A program made the position numbers and the translations under genes. From the NCBI GenBank assembly GCA_031800475.1, contig DAPKRQ010000092.1, positions 1 to 12,718 of the forward strand: 12,718 bases of DNA, read 5' to 3'. How positions within the stretch are numbered: the first letter of the stretch is position 1; each line of letters starts with the position of its first letter. The notes below the pieces were generated by a model. That model ran no database searches. It saw only the letters and a list, made by a program, of their open reading frames with translations, and was not told the DNA's origin. Below, piece by piece: positions 5,544 through 12,658 of this stretch. This DNA is from Kuafuiihalomonas phototrophica (GTDB lineage Bacteria; Myxococcota; Kuafuiibacteriia; Kuafuiibacteriales; Kuafuiibacteriaceae).

Positions 5544-7895
5544 ATGGAATATAGCAAAGAACTCAAAGACACACTCGCCACCGCTTTCAACGAAGCTCTG
5601 CGCCGGCGTCACGAGTACGTGACCTTGGAGCACGTGCTGTACGCGTTGTTGGACGATCCGAAGGTGAAGAAGATCATCCAGGCCTGCGGCGGTGATCTGA
5701 AGGGCCTTCGCAGCGACCTGGACGCGTTTTTCGAAGCGAACATGACGCCCCTGCCCGACGGCATCGAGCAGGACCCCCAGCAGACCCTTGCGTTTCAGCG
5801 CGTGTTTCAGCGGGCGGTCATGCATGTCCAATCTTCTGGAAAGAAGGTCATGGACTCGAGCAACCTTTTCGTCGCGTTTTTCCGGGAGCACGACTCCTAC
5901 GCGGTCTATCTGCTCGAGAAGAAGCAGGGCATCTCGCGACTCGACGTGGTTCGGTTCATCTCCCACGGGATTTCGAAGGTACCCCAGGAGCCTCGAGCCG
6001 CCGGGCAAGGTTTCGAAGAGACGGCGGAAAGTCGTGAAGAAGAGAAGAAGAGCGCGCTCGAGCAGTTCGCCACCAACCTCAACGAGATGGCAGCCGGCGG
6101 TAAAATCGACCCGCTGATCGGTCGAGACCAAGAGATCGAGCGAACGCTCCAGGTCTTGTGTCGCCGGCGAAAGAACAACCCGATCTTCGTCGGAGAGCCG
6201 GGTGTCGGAAAGACCGCCCTGGCGGAAGGACTGGCGCTGCGCATCCACGACGGCCATGTACCGGACCTGCTGAAGGACGCGGTGATCTACGCCCTCGACA
6301 TGGGGGCTCTGCTGGCCGGAACCAAGTTCCGGGGGGACTTCGAAGAGCGCCTGAAGGGCGTCCTCGCCGAGGTCAAAAAGCAAGGGCACGCGATCTTGTT
6401 CATCGACGAGATCCACACCGTGGTCGGCGCAGGCGCGACCCAAGACGGTTCGCTGGACGCGGCGAATCTGATCAAACCGGCCCTTCAAAACGGCGAGCTT
6501 CGCTGCATCGGCAGCACTACCCACAAAGACTTCAAGAGTTCGATCGAAAAAGACCACGCGCTCGCTCGGCGTTTTCAAAAGATCAACGTCAAGGAGCCGA
6601 CGGTCGACGAAACCGTCGAGATTTTGAAAGGACTGCGGAGCCGCTACGAAAAGCACCACGGCGTCAACTTCACCGACGGGGCACTGCGGTCGGCAGCGGA
6701 GCTGTCGTCCAAGCACATCAACGAGAGGTTCTTGCCGGACAAGGCCATCGACGTGATCGACGAAGCCGGTGCAGCTCAGCGTCTGATCCCCGAAGAGGAC
6801 CGGCGTCGCAAGATTCGGCCCACGGACATCGAAACGATCGTTGCCAAAATGGCTCAGATTCCTCCGAAGAGCGTCAGCGCCGACGACCGCAACGCCCTGT
6901 CCACTCTGGAGAAGCAGCTCAAGATGGTGATCTTCGGGCAAAACCCGGCCATCGAGCAGCTGTCTCAGGCGATCAAGCTGAATCGGTCCGGCTTGGGTGC
7001 ACCCGAAAAGCCGGTGGGTTCATTCCTGTTCGCTGGCCCCACCGGCGTCGGCAAGACCGAGCTCGCCAAGCAGCTGGCCAAGATCATGGGGGTCAACTTC
7101 ATCCGCTTCGACATGTCGGAGTATATGGAGCACCACACCATCTCCCGCCTGATCGGAGCGCCTCCGGGCTATGTCGGCTTCGATCAGGGGGGCCTGTTGA
7201 CCGACGCCGTCCGAAAGACCCCGCACAGCGTGGTGCTGCTCGACGAGATCGAAAAAGCCCACCCGGACATCTACAACGTGCTGCTCCAGGTCATGGACCA
7301 CGCCACGCTGACCGACAACAACGGCCGGCAGGCGGACTTCCGCAACGTGGTGCTGATCATGACCACCAACGCTGGGGCCTACGACATGGAGCGAGGCAAG
7401 ATCGGGTTCGCCCGTCCCAAGGACGCGAGCGACGCGAACAAGGCCCTCGAAAAGGTCTTCTCGCCCGAGTTCCGGAACCGGCTCGACGCCACCATCACCT
7501 TCGGTCATCTGCCGAAGGAGGTGATCCTGATGGTGGTGGACAAGTTCGTGAACGAACTCGACGTGCTGCTCGCCGACAAGAAGGTGACCATCGACCTGTC
7601 GCCCGAAGCGCGGGAGTGGCTGGCCGAGAAGGGTTACGACGAAAAATACGGGGCACGGCCCATGGCTCGCGTGATCCAAAACGAGATCAAGCGGCCCCTG
7701 GCCGACGAGGTCCTGTTCGGCACCCTGGTCCACGGCGGGCACGTGGACGTGGACGTCGACCTCGAAAACGACAAGTTGGTCATGACCACCACGGAGACCG
7801 GTGGACCCGGCGGTGAAGATGGCGACGACGACGGCGGCGGCTTCGATGGCGGCGGCGGAGGCGGCTCGCCCGAAGAGCAGCAAGCTCCAGCCTGA
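5544..7895 (+). CDS. clpA: ClpA, ATP-dependent unfoldase of the ClpAP protease
   Basis: A Clp/Hsp100 AAA+ hexamer that unfolds substrates and threads them into ClpP. It has 783 residues: an N-domain (about 1-150) that docks ClpS; AAA-1 with Walker A GEPGVGKT (217-224) and Walker B acidic pair D288-E289; AAA-2 with GPTGVGKT (498-505) and D567-E568. There is no coiled-coil M-domain between them, which separates it from ClpB and ClpC. The ClpP-docking tripeptide IGF is at 620-622, so it should partner ClpP; clpP is not in the window. GYDEKYGARPMARVIQ near the end is classic ClpA. The ATG at 5544 is chosen over a TTG at 5538 that overlaps the clpS stop. The last 30 or so residues form an unusual Gly/Asp-rich tail (GGEDGDDDGGGFDGG...) with no equivalent in E. 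coli ClpA; its coding DNA is duplicated just downstream. Confidence 0.97.
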   Translation: MEYSKELKDTLATAFNEALRRRHEYVTLEHVLYALLDDPKVKKIIQACGGDLKGLRSDLDAFFEANMTPLPDGIEQDPQQTLAFQRVFQRAVMHVQSSGKKVMDSSNLFVAFFREHDSYAVYLLEKKQGISRLDVVRFISHGISKVPQEPRAAGQGFEETAESREEEKKSALEQFATNLNEMAAGGKIDPLIGRDQEIERTLQVLCRRRKNNPIFVGEPGVGKTALAEGLALRIHDGHVPDLLKDAVIYALDMGALLAGTKFRGDFEERLKGVLAEVKKQGHAILFIDEIHTVVGAGATQDGSLDAANLIKPALQNGELRCIGSTTHKDFKSSIEKDHALARRFQKINVKEPTVDETVEILKGLRSRYEKHHGVNFTDGALRSAAELSSKHINERFLPDKAIDVIDEAGAAQRLIPEEDRRRKIRPTDIETIVAKMAQIPPKSVSADDRNALSTLEKQLKMVIFGQNPAIEQLSQAIKLNRSGLGAPEKPVGSFLFAGPTGVGKTELAKQLAKIMGVNFIRFDMSEYMEHHTISRLIGAPPGYVGFDQGGLLTDAVRKTPHSVVLLDEIEKAHPDIYNVLLQVMDHATLTDNNGRQADFRNVVLIMTTNAGAYDMERGKIGFARPKDASDANKALEKVFSPEFRNRLDATITFGHLPKEVILMVVDKFVNELDVLLADKKVTIDLSPEAREWLAEKGYDEKYGARPMARVIQNEIKRPLADEVLFGTLVHGGHVDVDVDLENDKLVMTTTETGGPGGEDGDDDGGGFDGGGGGGSPEEQQAPA

Positions 7896-7988
7896 GCTCG
7901 CCGTCCCGAGCTCGCCGCAGCGCAGGCGGCTTCGATGGTCGCGGCGGAGGACGCTCGCCCAAAGCGCAGCAGGCTCCTGAGGTCGCCG
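7836..7988 (+). repeat. Imperfect tandem duplication of the clpA 3' end (89-bp period)
   Basis: Bases 7836-7903 (end of the clpA glycine-rich tail, stop codon and first untranslated bases) recur at 7925-7988. Aligned by eye, 56 of 64 positions agree, with one 4-base gap just before the stop. Both copies begin GGCGGCTTCGATGG and pass through GCTCGCCC, CAGCA/GGCTCC and TGAG. An 89-bp period is not a multiple of three, so the second copy is out of frame with clpA. It is a vestige rather than extra coding sequence. A small internal echo, GAGCTCGCCG, occurs at 7894-7903 and 7908-7917. Confidence 0.85.
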
Positions 7989-7998
7989 GAAACGGCGA
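7983..7998 (+). terminator. Compact hairpin with GAAA tetraloop after clpA
   Basis: TCGCCG-GAAA-CGGCGA forms a perfect 6-bp stem closed by a GNRA-type tetraloop, about 90 bases past the clpA stop, at the edge of the duplicated segment. There is no T-tract, so it is more likely a 3'-end stabiliser or a weak or Rho-assisted terminator than a classical intrinsic one. Confidence 0.4.
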
Positions 7999-8023
7999 GC
8001 GAATGTTCCGGACGGGCTGAGGT

Positions 8024-8064
8024 TGCCACGTTCGGGGGCGTGCTGGGCGCGCGCCCCCGTGGCA
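8024..8064. terminator. Large GC hairpin between convergent clpA and VKOR-DsbA genes
   Basis: TGCCAC (8024-8029) pairs with GTGGCA (8059-8064), and GGGGGCG (8034-8040) pairs with CGCCCCC (8052-8058). This gives 13 bp of stem with one 4-base bulge and an 11-base loop. The position between two convergent stop codons (7895 on +, 8075 on -) fits a shared bidirectional terminator. Neither side has a T-run, so Rho-independent termination would rest on the stem alone. Confidence 0.5.
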
Positions 8065-8074
8065 GGCCCCCAAT

Positions 8075-9550
8075 TCAGAGGTCGTCGAAGGCGGGATGGT
8101 TCGGGTCGCCTTCGGCCAGGATCAACGCCATGAGCAAGGGCAGCGCCGGACGCACCTGCCGTCCGTTCACCAAAACCAGCGGCGTCCCTTGGATGTCGAA
8201 GCCCATGGCGTAAGTGACGTCGGCTCGAAGGGCCGCTTCGGTCTGCTCCGATTCGAGACAGTCTTCAAACTCGGCTGGCTCCACGTCTTCGAGGTGGGTG
8301 CGAGCCATCGAACGGATTTGGTCCGCCGAAATCCGGGGGGATGCACCGAAGACCGCGGCCTTCAGGGCTCCGTACCCCGGGTCGGATTCGGCGCAGATCA
8401 TGGCCTTCGGACCGACGCAGCGAGCAGATGCGGCCGGGTCCGGCGAGCTGCGGGACACGTTCGGGTTGCAGGCCCCATCCAGCGGAAAGAAACGGGTTTC
8501 GACGGAAAAGGCCGAGGGCGGAAACATGCTCCGCAGGCGCTCCAAAGTGTGGTGCAGATGGGCGCAGTGCCCGCACAGGACGTCGACGAAGTCCAGGATG
8601 CGCACCGGTGCATCCGGGCTGCCCTGAACATGGCGGGGTGGTTCGGTGGGGCGCTGCGCCGCGTCCCGGTAGCTCTGCACCCCTTCGGCCACCGCCTGGC
8701 GTGCGGGCCCCGGAAGCTGGGCCAAGAAGGCTTGCAGCGAAGCCGGAGCTGGACTCACCGGCTCGCCTTTTTCGTCTTCGTCCGCGCCCTCCGGCGGTGA
8801 CGATTCGGGGTCCGATTCGGAGATCTGCTCCAAAGCCTGCTCCGCCTGGCGCGCTTCGGCTTCTGTGGGCGAAACGGGGGTCTGCAGGCCCGGGCCGAGC
8901 ACCGCCCCGTATCCGACGACCACCGCAGCCAGGGGCACGCCGAGAAGGGGCCCCAACGGAGCCTCCGCAAAGGCCTTGCCCGCCCGGAAACCCCAGGTGG
9001 TGCCGGCGAACGCCAGCACACCCGCGTAGGTGGCCAAGCAAGTCAGGCAGATGGCGCCCGCCGCCAGGCTGGCGACCAGGAACACCACGCACGAAAGGAC
9101 ACCCGCGATTCCGGTCAGCCGGGCGGCCCAGCGCAGACCCGGGGCGGGACCGGTGGCGAAGGCCGCCCACCCGGCCGTGACCGCGGCCGCGAAGCCCCAG
9201 ACGATGCCCCAGCCAGCCAAGGGAACGCCGGTCGCCCGGTGGATCGCTTTGGCGAACGGGCTGTTCCAGACGGTGGCGCAGTTGACCCGCTCGTTGAGCG
9301 AGCAGAACGGAGCGCTTCCGGCCTGGGCCTGAAGGAGCTCGACCCACTGCACGATGCCGAGGCCGAGCACCGCCAGGCCCAAGACGGCCGCTGCCCACAG
9401 CCACGGCCGATCGGCCGGGGCCCCATCCGGGGCCGGCGCGGCCGCCTTCGGGGCGTCGGGTCGGGATGCAGCCGCCGACGGGCCCCGCATCTTCGAGGCG
9501 TTCGGCGTGCCCGAACGCCGCCCCTTGGAGCGCTTTTTCCCCTTGGCCAT
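8075..9550 (-). CDS. VKOR-DsbA fusion protein (envelope disulfide-bond formation)
   Basis: VKOR-type membrane enzymes pass electrons from a thioredoxin-like oxidase to quinone, replacing DsbB. The 491 residues comprise a basic N-terminus, a Pro/Ala linker and about five membrane segments (roughly 50-72, 109-133, 145-165, 167-188, 199-220). The VKOR loop pair is C83 and C91, with WNSPFAK after it, and the quinone-side CLTC is at 168-171. An acidic, Pro-rich linker (about 225-310) precedes a DsbA-like domain with catalytic CGHC at 326-329 and cis-proline loop GTP at 455-457. All redox motifs are intact, so one chain should both oxidise substrates and recycle itself. The start at 9550 (MAKGKKRSKGRR) is chosen because the 133 codons upstream are Arg/Ser/Gly-rich, unlike any domain, and run back into the divergent Hsp70 gene. 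Extra cysteines (C361, C378, C386, C431) might form structural disulfides. The family is clear; the physiological substrates are unknown. Confidence 0.92.
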   Translation of the reverse strand: MAKGKKRSKGRRSGTPNASKMRGPSAAASRPDAPKAAAPAPDGAPADRPWLWAAAVLGLAVLGLGIVQWVELLQAQAGSAPFCSLNERVNCATVWNSPFAKAIHRATGVPLAGWGIVWGFAAAVTAGWAAFATGPAPGLRWAARLTGIAGVLSCVVFLVASLAAGAICLTCLATYAGVLAFAGTTWGFRAGKAFAEAPLGPLLGVPLAAVVVGYGAVLGPGLQTPVSPTEAEARQAEQALEQISESDPESSPPEGADEDEKGEPVSPAPASLQAFLAQLPGPARQAVAEGVQSYRDAAQRPTEPPRHVQGSPDAPVRILDFVDVLCGHCAHLHHTLERLRSMFPPSAFSVETRFFPLDGACNPNVSRSSPDPAASARCVGPKAMICAESDPGYGALKAAVFGASPRISADQIRSMARTHLEDVEPAEFEDCLESEQTEAALRADVTYAMGFDIQGTPLVLVNGRQVRPALPLLMALILAEGDPNHPAFDDL

Positions 9551-9687
9551 CCCGCTTCGCAATGGAGCAAGGCCGCCGAGGGAAAGAAAGACAATTTCGC
9601 CAGCCAGCCCGGAGCCAGCGCCTCGCTGCGGAGCAGACCCGGCGCCGCCCCGTTGTTTCGAGCCTGGAAATTCACGAGGATGGCTCC
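9551..9687. promoter_or_regulatory. Divergent intergenic region between VKOR-DsbA and Hsp70 genes
   Basis: These 137 bases must hold both promoters if each gene has its own. It contains a purine-rich patch (GGGAAAGAAAGACAATTT at about 9580-9597), AT-richer than its surroundings. No pair of sigma70 boxes with proper spacing, no CIRCE operator (TTAGCACTC-type) and no clear heat-shock promoter is visible on either strand. It is therefore called by position only. Confidence 0.35.
9676..9680 (+). promoter_or_regulatory. Ribosome-binding site fixing the GTG start of the Hsp70 gene
   Basis: GAGGA sits seven bases before GTG at 9688. The open frame extends further upstream to an ATG at 9466, but that lies inside the divergent gene and lacks such a site. 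An out-of-frame ATG-GCT-CCG-TGA at 9680-9691 overlaps the GTG; its ATG abuts the ribosome-binding site, so it is probably not translated. Confidence 0.7.
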
Positions 9688-12135
9688 GTGACTGGTTCAA
9701 ACCTCCCACCCGGCGGGCGCTCCCAGCCACCCGCCGCTCCGGGCGACGTCGACCGGGAAGCCCCGATCTTGGACATTCCGATCGACGATCTGAACGACGA
9801 GCTGCCCGCCTGGACGGAGGATCCGAATGCCCCGAAAGAGCCGGTCCCCGCCGAACCCCATCGAGAGCCGCCGCCCCGGCCCCGAATGTCCGTCCCGGGG
9901 GCGAGCGACCCGTCCAGACCGTCCCCAGCGCCTTCCGCGGCGCCCGCACCGGCGGCTCAGACCGGACCCGACCCTTTCGACGCGGCTCTGGCCGACTCCC
10001 TGCAGCAGCTGGACGACCACCTGTGGATGGACTTTGCCGACCCCTCGAAGGTCAGCCAGACCATGTCGGACGCGGCCGCGGCCGAATCCGAGCTTCCCCA
10101 CTTTCCGGACGCGCCAGCTCTGGCGTCCTTTCCCGGTGCCGAAACCCTCCCGTACCGAATGACTCCGCCACCCCCGGTTCCCTCGCCTCCCCCGGCGCCG
10201 GAAGCGGCCCCGGGCTCGCGTCAGCCCGCAAACGCCCTCGAGGGGCTGGGCGACGCGGACTCACCTCCGGCTCGTGCCGTCCCCGACACCGCCATGTCGG
10301 CCGACATTCCGGTGGCTTCGGTGGACCTGCTCGAAACCCGAGCGCCGCAGCCGCCCGTGGCTCCACCGCCAGCTCCCGACAGCCGGCCTCCCCGGACAAA
10401 CCGGATTCGACCCGAGCATCAGCTGCCCAAAAAGTGGGAGCGCCATCGGCTCGAAAAGCCGGCGCCGAGCCGGACGGTCATCGGGATCGATTTGGGAACG
10501 ACCAACTGCTGTGCGGCCGTGGTGCAAAACGGCGACGCTTTCGTACTCGCCGCCCGAGATGGGGGCTCGACGACCCCTTCCGCCGTTTGCTTCGCCCAAG
10601 ACGGCACCGTGTACGTGGGCGAGGATGCCGCCCGACGTGCTTCTTCCGATCCACTGAACACCATCGTCGGCTCGAAGCGCATGATCGGTCGTCCATTTCA
10701 CTCCCCGATCGTCCAGAGCATCCGCACCCACTTCGCCTATCCAATCGTTCGAGGCGAAGAAGGCGAAGCGGCGGTCGACATCTCGCAGGAAGTGGTCAGT
10801 CTCGAAGAAGTGGCCGCGTACCTCCTGAACGACATCCGTGAAGCGGCGAGCCTTCAGCTCGGCGAAAGCGTCACCCGCGCGGTGATCACCTGTCCCGCGT
10901 TCTACAACGAGCGACAGCGGGAGGCGGTCCGCGTCGCGGGCGAACTGGCCGGCCTGAATGTGGAGCGGGTCCTCAGTGAACCCACCGCAGCGGCGTTGAA
11001 CTACGGCATTGGACAGACGATGCAGACCCGACGGGTGGCGGTGTACGACCTGGGTGGCGGGACGTTCGATGTGTCTTTGCTCGAGGTGGACGGCAACGTC
11101 TACGAGGTGCTGGCCACCGGTGGCGACACGTTTTTGGGCGGCATCGATTTCGACGCAAGCATCGCCGGACTCATCGTCGAGTCGATCCTGGAGCAGGGAG
11201 GCCCGGATCCCCGCCGGGATGCGGCCGCAGTGGCCTGCGTGATGCAGCACGCAGAGAAGGCCAAAAAGGCCCTGACCGAGCGGCCCGCGACCATCGTGCA
11301 CATTCGGGACCTCACGGTGTTCGGGCGAGACGCCCGAGAGTTGTCGATTCCGGTCCGCAGAGAGGATGCGGATCGACGGATGGCTTCCTTGCTCGAGCAG
11401 ACCGAAGCGATCACGCGCAGCGTGTGCGAGCGGGCCGGCGTGCGGCCGGAGCAGGTGGACGATGTGTTGTTGGTCGGCGGACAGACCCGTTACCCCGCCG
11501 TCCGGGACATGGTGGGGAGGGTCTTCAAAAAGGCCCCCCGGGCGTCCGTCCACCCCGAGGAAGCGGTTGCGCTCGGGGCGGCTCAGTATGCAGCCGGCAT
11601 GGAGACCGTGGACAACGTGGTGCTCCTGGACGCCCTGCCCATGTCGATCGGCCTCGCCTTGCCCGGGGGCCACTACTATCGACTGATCGAGCGTGACAGC
11701 CGCCTTCCGGCCGAAGGTGCGTGTCTTCTGCCCACCGCTGCGGACGGTCAGACCGAGATGGAGGTGGCCTTCTTTCAGGGGGACGCGGCCCGCGTGGAAC
11801 ACAACGAACCTTTGGGCTCGCTCACGGTGCGAGGTCTTCCGCCGGCAGCCGTGGGGTCGGTGACGGTGGAGGTCCGAGCCCGGGTCAACGAGGAGAGCGT
11901 GCTCGAAGTGGTCGCCTCCGAGCCGTCCACGGGTCAGACCTTCGAAACGAAGTTCGCCACCCGCTCCACGCCGGAAAAATGGAGGAAGGCCCTTGGCGTG
12001 GGCGGCTTGCCCGCGGCCCCTTCGCGCGGTTCGGCCGGAGCCGTTCCCTCGCTGCCCTCTTCCGACCTGGAGGCGATCGAAGGCGGCCCCAAGCGAGTCT
12101 GGCGATGGCTCACCGGATTCTTCCGGAGCCGATGA
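9688..12135 (+). CDS. Atypical Hsp70/DnaK-family protein with long N-terminal extension and no lid domain
   Basis: Hsp70s bind hydrophobic peptide segments under ATP control. The 815 residues open with about 260 residues of Pro/Ala/Asp-rich, probably disordered sequence containing short conserved-looking blocks (ILDIPIDDLNDELPAW; DPFDAALADSLQQLDDHLW). The ATPase domain starts at IGIDLGTTN (265-273), has SEPTAAALNYG, phosphate-2 DLGGGTFD (454-461) and LLVGGQTR (594-601), and looks fully active. The interdomain linker VVLLD (644-648) is intact, as in DnaK. A beta substrate-binding domain follows, but the roughly 100-residue helical lid is replaced by a Gly/Pro/Ser spacer and a basic aromatic tail, KRVWRWLTGFFRSR (802-815). 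No dnaJ or grpE lies near. Myxobacteria have several specialised DnaK paralogues (SglK, Stk, tied to motility and development), and this may be such a one; that is inference. The GTG start is set by the ribosome-binding site at 9676. Confidence 0.93.
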   Translation: MTGSNLPPGGRSQPPAAPGDVDREAPILDIPIDDLNDELPAWTEDPNAPKEPVPAEPHREPPPRPRMSVPGASDPSRPSPAPSAAPAPAAQTGPDPFDAALADSLQQLDDHLWMDFADPSKVSQTMSDAAAAESELPHFPDAPALASFPGAETLPYRMTPPPPVPSPPPAPEAAPGSRQPANALEGLGDADSPPARAVPDTAMSADIPVASVDLLETRAPQPPVAPPPAPDSRPPRTNRIRPEHQLPKKWERHRLEKPAPSRTVIGIDLGTTNCCAAVVQNGDAFVLAARDGGSTTPSAVCFAQDGTVYVGEDAARRASSDPLNTIVGSKRMIGRPFHSPIVQSIRTHFAYPIVRGEEGEAAVDISQEVVSLEEVAAYLLNDIREAASLQLGESVTRAVITCPAFYNERQREAVRVAGELAGLNVERVLSEPTAAALNYGIGQTMQTRRVAVYDLGGGTFDVSLLEVDGNVYEVLATGGDTFLGGIDFDASIAGLIVESILEQGGPDPRRDAAAVACVMQHAEKAKKALTERPATIVHIRDLTVFGRDARELSIPVRREDADRRMASLLEQTEAITRSVCERAGVRPEQVDDVLLVGGQTRYPAVRDMVGRVFKKAPRASVHPEEAVALGAAQYAAGMETVDNVVLLDALPMSIGLALPGGHYYRLIERDSRLPAEGACLLPTAADGQTEMEVAFFQGDAARVEHNEPLGSLTVRGLPPAAVGSVTVEVRARVNEESVLEVVASEPSTGQTFETKFATRSTPEKWRKALGVGGLPAAPSRGSAGAVPSLPSSDLEAIEGGPKRVWRWLTGFFRSR
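12107..12130 (-). terminator. Hairpin at the convergent Hsp70/TM2 junction
   Basis: CCGGA (12113-12117) and TCCGG (12122-12126) pair around TTCT. The stem is extended by GGCT (12107-12110) with AGCC (12127-12130) across a 2-base bulge. It lies inside the last codons of the Hsp70 gene, 16 bases beyond the stop of the minus-strand gene, so it could only serve as a terminator for the latter. There is no T-tract, and the codons explain part of the sequence. Confidence 0.3.
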
Positions 12136-12145
12136 GGCGATCGGA

Positions 12146-12658
12146 TCAGATGTCGTCTATCTCGAATGGCTCGTTCGAGACGATACCCCGAAAAACGTAC
12201 AAGTAGGCCCCTTCGGTGCTGACGTCCCGTTCGGCGTAGCCCTCTTTGGACATTCTTTCCAAGATCCGCTTACTCTTTCGAAGCGAAAATCCGGTTTCCA
12301 TCGCCACCATCTCCACGGTGACGCGACCTTCGTGCTGCCGGGCGACCTGGAGTACCGCTTGGTCGGGATTTTGCGCGGCCAGCTCGCGAGGTGACGCGGG
12401 ACCGGACCGGGATGCTGCGAGTTGCCGCACGCCGCCCGGACGGGACCACATGCCCAGCCCGAGGCGGCGGTTTTCGGACTCGACCATCAGCGGGATGTAG
12501 AAGAGGTCGACCAAGAGGCCGATCCCGAGAAGACCGAACGTGAAAAACCACAGCAACCCGGACAGAGGCCGGCCCAGGTAGAAGCGGTAGAGGCCGGCGC
12601 AGCCGAAGACGCTCGGCACCCACAGCAGATAGGCGACCCCCGTGCTCTTGGACTCCAT
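12146..12658 (-). CDS. TM2-domain membrane protein with C-terminal winged-helix-like domain
   Basis: The protein has 170 residues. The N-terminal part is a TM2 domain: two hydrophobic helices (about 7-25 and 33-56) joined by GLYRFYLGR, the short charged turn of the family, and ending LLVDLFYIPLMV. Residues 57-97 form a polar linker. Residues 98-160 (QAVLQVARQHEGRVTVEMVAMETGFSLRKSKRILERMSKEGYAERDV...YLYVF) have the helix-helix-helix-wing pattern of a winged helix, with a recognition-helix-like SLRKSKRILERM. The fold could bind DNA from the membrane or serve in protein contacts. ATG 12658 is preferred over GTG 12703 because the TM2 domain begins just after it and AGGGTGG lies six bases upstream. 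The gene converges on the Hsp70 gene with 10 bp between stops. The 60 bases between its start and the window end show no clear promoter. Confidence 0.82.
   Translation of the reverse strand: MESKSTGVAYLLWVPSVFGCAGLYRFYLGRPLSGLLWFFTFGLLGIGLLVDLFYIPLMVESENRRLGLGMWSRPGGVRQLAASRSGPASPRELAAQNPDQAVLQVARQHEGRVTVEMVAMETGFSLRKSKRILERMSKEGYAERDVSTEGAYLYVFRGIVSNEPFEIDDI

Noticed and set aside
5442..6941. 499-codon minus-strand open frame opposite clpA
   Set aside because: clpA on the other strand has full conserved motifs; the antisense translation shows no recognisable family.
9680..9691. Mini-ORF ATG-GCT-CCG-TGA overlapping the Hsp70 GTG
   Set aside because: Its ATG abuts the ribosome-binding site, leaving no spacing for initiation; chance is the simplest explanation.
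9551..9949. Longer minus-strand start for the VKOR-DsbA protein (9949)
   Set aside because: The added 133 residues are low-complexity, overlap the divergent Hsp70 gene, and precede a natural basic N-terminus before the first membrane segment.
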